64,000 bases of DNA from Owenia fusiformis. Lineage: Eukaryota; Annelida; Polychaeta; Sabellida; Oweniidae. The stretch covers positions 30,197,375-30,261,374 of the forward strand of contig CAIIXF020000005.1 in NCBI GenBank assembly GCA_903813345.2, given 5' to 3'. The translations under genes and the position numbers were made by a program. The notes below the pieces were generated by a model. That model had not been told where the DNA came from. It worked only from the letters and a program-made list of their open reading frames with translations, and did not search any database. Below are positions 55,420 through 64,000 of this stretch, in pieces; within the stretch, counting starts at the first letter, position 1; every line of letters begins with the position of its first letter.

Positions 55420-56590
55420 CTCAGCATGGGCTTTCAACTAGAAGGGTAGGCAACTTCCCATATTTCATACATAAACATTGCCATGGGTTTTCAAAATTGG
55501 AGAATGTACACATTCCAAGAAAATCTTACTTTGTACTTTTTATTGGTGATTAAAAGAAATAACTCAAAAATAAAAACATGATCTTCTACATACATCTTGA
55601 TAATTTAATAAAAATTGGAATTCATCCTAATTATGACAATACAGAAAGTGAACATTCTCCCACAAATTATCTTTTTATTGGAATGTGTTCTTGAATAATT
55701 ACCCACAATGCAATACTCAAAGAGAACATCTTGATAACTCTTATTCTTATTGGTCTCTTTTGTTTACTTTTATATAATATTGAATATATTTTATGCTTAA
55801 ATCATATTAAAAATTGATTTTTATTCAAAATAATACTAGTCTAAAACATATACATTTATCTACAGTGCTGATATATAATAATATAGGGTGCGTTTTCAAA
55901 CTAAACAGAGTGTTCCTACTAAAATGAATTTGCCTGCATACCCCAGAAACACTTATCTGATAGATAGAATGTACAAATAAAACAAAAGTTTTGCTATTAT
56001 AGGTAAAAAGTTCTCTTGAAATTTCGAAGTGATTTTACCTGTTAATTCTGTCCATGGTCCGCCATTTTTGCGGAAGTTACACTGAAACGCAAACTCCATG
56101 AAACGAAACGAAATCACTAGAAAAAAACATGACACACATTGTGCGCATGTGCAGCAAAGTTTAGACCAATTAGATTATTTGATTATTTTGCGCACGTGAA
56201 TTATTTGCTTCTGAGCACTTACAAGCTTACCACAATAAACAAACCTGGCAGAGACTACCCTTAGCCTACTTCATTTTGGCGAAATTTCAGCTCAAACTCG
56301 TGACAAATGCATTATCCATACGCTGGTGTGAAGCCTTGGAGACACTCATTTTGGTAAATATGATTTATGGGGTATACTTTTCTGCAGTTTGTGGGAGTTT
56401 GGGACATTAAATGTTAAAATTCAAGAAAATATGCCAATTAAACGACTGATCAATTAATATATACCAGCACTGTAATACTTTTTGAAATATTGCCATAAAA
56501 GGGAAGCATGTCATTGCTCATTTTGAAGGTCTCATGTTATTACATAGAGTTGCATACCCTTCTAGTTGAAAGCCCATGGACTCAGTAAGA
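55420..56590. repeat. Inverted pair around CATGGGCTTTCAACTAGAAG
   Basis: GCATGGGCTTTCAACTAGAA plus GGGTAGGCAACT at about 55427 recurs inverted at about 56549-56583. The matching arms are about 36 bp. They may be the ends of a further MITE of about 1.15 kb, but the borders and target duplication are not clear. Between them lies mostly AT-rich sequence, plus a short ATG frame (56099-56042, minus) with a donor that does not fit the phase of ninjurin C. Confidence 0.45.
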
Positions 56591-56599
56591 AATTCCCCG

Positions 56600-57584
56600 A
56601 CTCCTAAAAAAAGAGTGAAAGGCAGGCCTGAGAAGCCAATTGTCAATGGCGTTTGAGATCGGAATTCAACGTGAGACATAAGCATATAGAATTTACATGG
56701 ATAGTTGCTACAGTTTCCATAATAATCTATAAATTTAATCTCCATTTACCTTTGATTTATGGATCTTTTATGATACAATATGCGTGTCAAGGTCTCCGGT
56801 AGTCATTTAGGATCCGGAAGTGCCGTGGAACACCTCTAACGGAAACCAAAACGTCAAGATATAGTTCTACTTTGATGCCATAATTTAAGTTTTAGATTCA
56901 TGTACATTAAATGGCTACACATTTTTATTAATATTGTTGTATTTTCTGTAATAATTGATCTGAATAATGGTTCTTGAGATAAAAACCACTATGACGCAAT
57001 TTCCTAAATTATTCCGCCAGTTTTGGGACCTACTTTCTACAGTGGAGAAGACGTCCGCCATCATAAAAGGCTGTCACTTTCAGCGCTTTATTATCAACGA
57101 TTAAGTTTCAGTTTTCATTACAATCTTTCAAACGTTGATGCCATTTTTAATAATAGGTATCTTAGCAACTTAATGATGGATTTACAACTGGAATAACGAA
57201 TATTAACGACCCGAATATCGGGTATAGAATATTACATTCAAAATCAGTCAAGAATTTGTGGAAAAATGAATGGAAAATTGAAACCAGAGAAGTTCGTTTA
57301 CTGCGACGCCTTCTACTCAAAGTCCTGGATTAATGCCTTGAAAGCTGGACAGGTTGTATTTGAATGACATCTTGATTTGCATATATCAGCCACATATTCG
57401 GTCTATTTTCAAACCTTTGGTTTATCATGACTGGCTGTAGAAATTCGAACACTTGACTCGAATATCAAATCTACAAGGACAAGATTTGTAGATTAATCAC
57501 TTTATCAAGGTTTAATTTTCATATTACGCGTACGAATAGACACTTACTTTGCATTACTTTTAGTCATATTGTTGATAGAATACA
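56600..57584. other. WNK upstream region with a possible 5' uORF exon
   Basis: Intergenic region before the WNK start. At 57266 an ATG opens a short frame (MNGKLKPEKFVYCDAF...) that runs into a possible donor (CAG/GTTGTA at about 57351). An acceptor (TTTTAG at about 57563) lies just before the WNK ATG. If spliced, the frame would stop before the WNK start, making it a uORF of about 32 codons. No transcript evidence is available here. Confidence 0.35.
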
Positions 57585-58667
57585 ATGAGCAAAAATGATG
57601 GCATGTCACGGTCCCCTGTCAATGGGAGAACCTCCAAAGAAAGGGATGATGGAAAACCACAATCTTCAAGCCGGCTAAGTGGAAGGTTTGGTCTTTCTAG
57701 TGCAATTAAAGCATTATCTGGAAAATCTAAGTCATATAATGTAGAAAAAGCAACTACAATGGGTGCCCAGACTTCTTGTGCTAAAGATATTGCTACTAAT
57801 GGTAGTGGTTCTAGCAGCCCAAAATCTATTATGAACTCTGCAAAGCATTTGATCACTCGGGAACGTAGGCAATCTGGAGATAAGTTTGATAAAAAGCCTC
57901 GTAGATTTTCTGGTGGGGAACAAAGTAATTTATCTGTGTCACCCCGTGATAAAGCTAGCAGTAAACTGAGTAGGCCAAGCGAGAACTCTGCTGATATACA
58001 AAATGCAAATATGCCTTCTGAAGATCTGTCTGGTGTTACAAATTCTGTAACTAAGCCTAGTGAATCTGGAAAAACTGGTAAAGGACGTAGCTCTCAACCT
58101 ATAGATATCAATGGTACTGATCTTAAATCTGGATCGTTGCCTAGAAGCCCCAAAAGTAAAAGCCCCAAAGTTGCAGTTAATGTTAATGGAAAAGACAAAA
58201 GTATAGATATCACATCTAGTCCCAGTAGTATAAATGGTGGGCTTAGGTCCGGTAGTGTTAGTCCCTCTGACCCTAAACCTGTTTTGAAAAGATCCACTGG
58301 TAGCACGGGTAGTCTCCGTGTTAAAAAACAAGTAACTATAGAAGAACAAGCTATTAAACTGTCAGATGATATAAACATTGAATCAGGATCTGAAAAGCTA
58401 GTAGATAATACAGCATCTGATGTGAAGTCAACAGAGACTGTTCCTCAATCAGTTGAATCAGATACCACAAGTGCAGAAGCTAAAACAGAAGGCAAAGATG
58501 CAGATCCAGCACATAAAGATGATGAAGATGAAGAGAAACCTCTATCTGTTTCACCTAATGGTCGGTTTTTGAAATTCAACTATGAAGTTGGCCGGGGATC
58601 CTTCAAGACCGTTTATAAAGGCTTGGATGCTGAGACTGGTGTTGAAGTAGCTTGGTGTGAACTTCAG
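57585..58667 (+). CDS. WNK: WNK-type serine/threonine kinase, first coding exon (5' partial gene)
   Basis: WNK ('with no lysine') kinases phosphorylate OSR1/SPAK and control cation-chloride cotransport in the cytosol. This exon gives 361 codons ending in phase 0 at CAG/GTTAGT. Residues about 1-315 are a low-complexity, Ser/Lys-rich, probably disordered N-terminus with an acidic stretch (DDEDEE) just before the kinase domain. The domain opens with [20 protein letters not shown]: the glycine-rich loop with the catalytic Lys in its WNK position (GSFK), and a Cys (VAWCELQ) where other kinases have the β3 Lys. That pair is diagnostic. The remaining kinase subdomains were not found downstream in the window and should lie beyond 64000. 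Confidence 0.95.
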
Positions 58668-61600
58668 GTTAGTGCGTTAAATTAATCTTCGTGTCACGAT
58701 GGATATTGTCACAGTTTTCACAATTTTCTTTATATTGATATTGAGTCAAGAGTAGAGAATACAAATGAAATATACTGATATTATTCATTTTGTTTAAGAG
58801 TTTTTTGAAATCACAACATTTTTGTGCAGGCATCAATATCTTTTACCACCAATGGTCATCATGTATGAATAGCAAATAGAGGATTAGTTGAAAGTGAAGT
58901 GTTTTTTTATTTAGTACAAACAATTATCAAAATCCCCTTTGTACATATCGCCTAGTCATATCTAACACACTGGACTCTCTGAAGCCACAAGAGCGACCCA
59001 ATCTCTGTGTGAGTCAAGTGTGTGATGGAATTGAATCTCAAGATAAGTCAGAAATGTGATTTTCTTTGTATAACCTTGAAGTTGATGTATGCACTGTAAT
59101 TGTATAACATACTGGCAGTCTGACACATACCAAAGTAAATCTACATAGTTATTATCAAACTTGATCCTGGTAAATAAACATTGGTCATTTTATCTTCCCA
59201 CTTAGCATACTTCTGAATATATAGGAATTTCAGGTTTTTGGTCTTTTTATCCATGTTCTCAGTGAGGCAGTATTGAGTGGTGTTACAACCATACTGTAAA
59301 CAATGTATACCTCTCACCTAAATATCACTAATTTATGTATATAAAATGGGCACCTTGCCTTAAGCACCACAGCGAAATTTGGAAAATTTGAAAGTACAAT
59401 GAATGTGAACTCTTGATTGGACAATATCTTCTTGTTCTCTGCAGTTCAATATTAGTTTCTAATGATATTCTATGGTTTCATATGTATCCACTGTATACTA
59501 TCCAGGTACATGTATATGTACATGTATAAAGCACTTATTTGTTCCAAAATAACAAATAAGCCACATCAATATTGAATCTAGCTTATATAGTTATATCAGA
59601 TTCAGAGGATCAACCATGATTTTTGATAACCTCCATTGTCCACTTCCTTGTATTTGTGATGAATAAGAAGACAACTTAGAGCATAAAATCAAAATAACAA
59701 AAATTTAGCCATACATTTCAGTGTCTCTAAAGTGGTTAATGATGGATTTACGAGACCAACCTTGAAAAAGTATTTTAGTCTCTAGGCTATAATAACCATG
59801 CATTGTCTGCTTGTGCCTGTCCCTCAGTGCATGTGAAACCCCTTATATGCCATTAATGAATAAAACAGGACAATTCAGTTTGTTTGTATATCCTTGACTC
59901 ATCAATAATTGAATAAAATGGTGAGGAATCAATCACTCTCTTCATGTAGCTCAGTAGTTGTTATATGGCTCCACAAAGCTAGATAGAATAAGAGGGAACT
60001 ACAAGTTCACTCTGCCCTTGCCAATCAAGTTGTTGTTTTAGACCTACAGATTCATGATTTTCCATTATTCAAATCAATGATATTTATCATTGTCATCAGT
60101 TTACATGATGAGAATATATCAGTCTAATATAAAATACCAAGAAATGGCTCATGCTTTGTTTATTCTCTCTATTGGGATCACAATATACTGGGATAGATAT
60201 ATCATTTTGACAATCACTGTAATATGTGTCCTTTGGAAAGTTTGATTTTGCATCTTTTCTTGAATTTTCCTCCAGAGTCTAGAATTTTTCTGATAGTCCC
60301 TGGGTTTCAGGGTATTATTTAATATGTGATATTGGTCCAGGATGGTGAATTTCTGAGGTTTCAGAGACTGGGTGGTTCATTTATGTCAAACTCATATTCA
60401 AAAAGTTATATCTCCCCTCCACATGTAGATTGGCAACTCATGTTTTGATAACGGTTCAAAATATATTATTATTGTACATACTGTTTATACATACCATTGT
60501 CAGGTCCGGATATATCTTTATCATGTGCATATATTTCTTCTGGGATGTACACACATTAGTTACAGTTATATGCATTTTCCTGTATAATGTATGAGTTCAG
60601 CTCATTCAACCTGTAACTAATCCATCATGTATTGGCTGAGAAGAAAACTGAAATATCACATCATGAAACATATGAAGTATTTAGACTTAGAGGTCATGTT
60701 ATCTTTACAATAATGTCAAGGAAAAGTATATTAGGATTGATGTTTCGTTGGCTGCATATATGTCTAATGTTAAAACGTATCCCTCAACTTTCAATATTAG
60801 TTTAAGCTGTTAACGATGATACTAAGCCAATGAGTGTTTTACACAAAACTGCGTTTGGTTTCAGAGGATGAAATAACAATTTAAATCACCAGTAAAATGA
60901 AAGTGAATAGTTAGCCAGAATAAATGTGTCTACTGCATCTGTAGTGGGTTGGACTGACTTCATATGTTTGCCATTTTATAGTTTTGTGTTCTTTTTGGTA
61001 TTAAGGAGTGGATGATGATGAACAATCCCAGACTTTAAACAAATATTTTTTATTGTTTATTGGATGATGTGAAATGTCTGGAGTTATACAGTCTATGTGT
61101 CAGTTACAAATTATTGTGGGGTAAAGTTTGTATTAAAAATACATTCAAACTGATTAAAAATTTATAATACACTAACATGTTCATGAACTGAATGAGCTTT
61201 GAAATTAAATATATTTTTTTATGAATATTTCTAGTTTATTCAAGTTAAAACTGCACAATACAGTTTATTTTTTATTCTTGAATCTTATAGGTGTTAATTC
61301 ACATTTTGTGAATAGATTTGATGATGTCATCGTTTTTCTATATTCTCTGTATTTTAAACGAACCAAATGATTTTTAGTAGCATTTTCTTTTACAATGTAT
61401 TCAGTAATATACATGTCTGTACTGTGTAATATATAAGGCCTGTTGCCTGTCTATGGTTATATGTTTTATTGCATCACTGGTCTGATTTATCTCAGCAATA
61501 AAACATATATTACAGGCCTGTAGGTATAGACAGTTTGAGTATACATGTAGTTCATAACAGCATCATCTTCAAATGTCAAACAGATCAAGTTCATCAGTTT

Positions 61601-64000
61601 TTAATGAAAACTCATTTGTTGACTGATTTGTCATGTTTGTAAACCTATTCATTTCAGATTCTCTATTTGAGAATTTTGAAGCAATTAATATGTCCTTTTT
61701 CAAAAATAAGACCAATTTCAGAAAAGCAAGTCCAAATAAGTCCAGGTTTAGTCATAGGGGAGGGTCGCCCTTAACCCCAATCCCCTATGGACTTATCAGC
61801 AGGAATTTCTTTTAATATTTCTCTGCTGAAAGTGATGAATACATATCAAGCCAAGCTACCCCCCAAGAGCACGATCATACTGAATTCAAGTGTGTGTGCC
61901 ATGCAGATCCATTCACTCTTCTTAGAAAAATATGATAGAAAACCACAGACTTGCACACACTGAGCTCTCGCTGCCTTTCTTTTGAAATACTTTGACAAGT
62001 CAAGATTATACTTGCATATCTTTCTACCAGTATGTTGCCTCAGTTATAATATATGAAATACCTTGATGGATGAGATATCAGACTTGTGTTACGGGATCAA
62101 TATTCAAGGGAGATGAGTTCATCATGTTATTGGGATAGTCAAGTTGACCATTGATACCATATTACTTGCATCTTAATATTCATTTCCCCTCTATCATAGT
62201 CTAACATCAGTGAGTAAGTGATTTTACTGAAAAGTGCAATTGCCCTGGTACCCATAGGATAGCAGACTCTTTTTGAGAGGCTAAGTCAAACTTTTTGAAA
62301 GGGTAAAATGCTATAATACCAAAAAGTCAAAATGATATGTTTTTTATATAGATTTGTATTGCCTATCAGTTCAAAGGGTGAACCTCTTGTTTTCCGTAGA
62401 TAGGATTAATATTCTATGTAAGGATGAATGGATAACCAGCACGTCCTTCAGCGGAAACCTAATATTTTTAAAGTATTATGAAGTAGCTTTGGTCCACATC
62501 TTAAGTCACAAGGTCTCAGTTGCTCCAACTTCTGTGTTACAACACCTATAAAATAGATGATGGTTGATCTGAGGGTTTACCAAGCATTTCAGTCCATCTT
62601 TCTTTCATTCACATATTTGTGGTCACTCATATTTATATTCATACAATCTTTGCTTTCGTGCTGAAGCTAAGTTTCACATTTGTTTTGTGGCTAAGCCATT
62701 TGAGAATTGATACACACAATTTGTATTCTCAAGAGTTTTAGTCAGCAGTCTTATCAGAGTTTTTGATGTTTATGTTTGAATCTGAATGAAGGAGACCAGT
62801 TGGGAAATCATGCCGACCAGTTATTGAGTATACAACTATAATGTATCATCCCTTATATTTTGTCTTTTTTACATTATTGGTTGGTAAAGTGCTGAAATCA
62901 GGACCATGTTTACTTTTTGGGGACTGACATCAAAATTGGATTTAGCGAATATTATTTAGCTTAAAGCTAGTGACATTGAAATTTCATTTGAACCACTTTC
63001 AGGATGGTGCATGAACTTGAGCTTAGTATTGTATGAAGCAGGGCCTGGATCCAAAGGAAAACCAAACAGTTTATTTGTTTATAGTATATGTTGGTTTACT
63101 CTTGGATTAGCACTGATACTGGGCCCACTGTGTTACTTATCAAGTAAGCATTGATCCCTTTAAACCCAACTACACATACTTATGGCATGTTCACGAATCA
63201 TATGTTTGGGTTTCTCATCATAGTAAGAGACTTTGACAAACGACGTGTCACACTTCATGTACTGCAAGTTTCCCTTTCTTGTTGTCAATATTGCCCTAAT
63301 CTCTACTAAAAGTCAATTTTCAAATAACCATCAGAGTGTGAATGAACAAGCTAACCTGATATGTTATCTCAACAAAATTCTAAAGAAATATTTCTTCTTT
63401 TACGTATATACAAAATTATATCATAAAATTCAGGTTATTGATCCCTTACTCTATTTCTGTCCTTGCCTTTTTTACATGAATTTATAGAGTTTTGCAACAC
63501 CCTTGTCTGATACTCTATATAACATCTTGATGTGTCTATGGCTTTTCCCAAGAATGGCATTGAAGTCTCAGTATGATATATACATGTGATTCAGACAGAC
63601 TTTGAAGGGCCTCTTAATTTAGAACATATTAAGGATCATACTGCTGACAGGAATCCTTTTTTGCTGACATCCCAATGTTTTCTCAGACATTCCAATGCAA
63701 GGAAAGATTATTGTCTAAATCTACATTCAGTATTTAAAGGTTATGACAAAACTAATTTTATTTGTGAGGATTTCAACCCTAGCTTGGTCTTACTTGAATG
63801 CTTTTGCTAATCCTACCTTTTTTTAATGCTAGGTTTAGGAAAGATTATTGTCTAATATATTCAATATTTAAAGGTTATGACTTTAACTGCTTTTATTTGT
63901 GAGGATTTCAACTCCAGCTTGGTGTCACTTGAATGGTTTTGCTAATCTTACCTATTTACACTAAATGTTTAAAACAGGACCACAAGGATGATCACAGTTT
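58668..64000 (+). other. WNK intron 1 (open at window end)
   Basis: About 5.3 kb without a recognised exon on either strand. Small structures: an inverted pair AGGCCTGT...TATGTTTTATTGC / GCAATAAAACATA...ACAGGCCTG at about 61436-61520, a short hairpin CATAGGGGAGGG/CCCCTATG at about 61754-61790, and a tandem duplication near the end (next entry). Confidence 0.6.
63701..63960. repeat. Two-copy tandem duplication, ~137-bp period
   Basis: GGAAAGATTATTGTCTAA ... TATTTAAAGGTTATGAC ... TTTTATTTGTGAGGATTTCA ... TTTTGCTAATC begins at 63701 and again at 63838. A few indels separate the copies. No gene. Confidence 0.8.

Noticed and set aside
56042-56099. Possible first exon of ninjurin C (MEFAFQCNFRKNGGPWTELT)
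   Set aside because: Its donor leaves phase 1, while the exon at 55101 begins in phase 0. It may be a non-coding leader exon, but it cannot be joined as coding sequence.
63233-63810. Further WNK exons near the window end
   Set aside because: Frames there lack kinase motifs (HRDLKCDN, DLGLA, GTPEFMAPE) and one coincides with a non-coding tandem duplication.

Overview
The window looks like nuclear DNA of a lophotrochozoan animal, most likely a bivalve mollusc. It is AT-rich. Its genes have many short exons with GT/AG junctions, and introns and spacers are packed with foldback elements. One repeat element has the layout of the molluscan 'pearl' elements: about 160-bp core repeats, then an ACGG microsatellite, then a hairpin end. 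No bacterial, viral or organellar genes were seen.

Layout, left to right. 1-16 kb (+ strand): two nearly identical intronless genes for secreted or GPI-anchored somatomedin-B proteins (4076-5710 and 12021-13715). Between them lies the 3' end of a third copy (7009-7436), split from copy 1 by a decayed LINE and by a segment copied from the neighbouring LTA4H-like gene. A hAT MITE, a 162-bp tandem array and a Harbinger derivative fill the spacer. 16-24 kb (- strand): ten exons of a leukotriene A4 hydrolase/aminopeptidase gene; the C-terminal exons were not found. 24-37.4 kb (+ strand): a complete 12-exon BAP1 deubiquitinase gene (632 codons), head to head with LTA4H across a 148-bp shared promoter. 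A complete eight-exon gene for a four-SRCR secreted protein (547 aa) lies antisense inside BAP1 intron 10. A deleted mariner element sits in the BAP1 3' flank. 38.9-41 kb: a large element with about 13 tandem core repeats. 41.5-55.1 kb (- strand): three ninjurin genes in tandem, separated by palindromes, foldback elements and the pearl-like element. 57.6-64 kb (+ strand): the first coding exon of a WNK kinase and about 5.3 kb of its first intron.

The genes are not one pathway. Several themes recur: tandem gene duplication (SMB, ninjurin), nested or antisense genes, and heavy invasion by short non-autonomous elements. In several places the element ends can be dated or polarised against undisturbed paralogous copies. 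SMB, SRCR, ninjurin and LTA4H-type products would fit surface recognition, membrane rupture and inflammation-like roles, but that link is inference. Exon coordinates were read by hand from splice sites and reading frame. Coding lengths for BAP1 (1899 nt), the SRCR gene (1644 nt) and the visible LTA4H exons (1311 nt) are all multiples of three, which supports the models.
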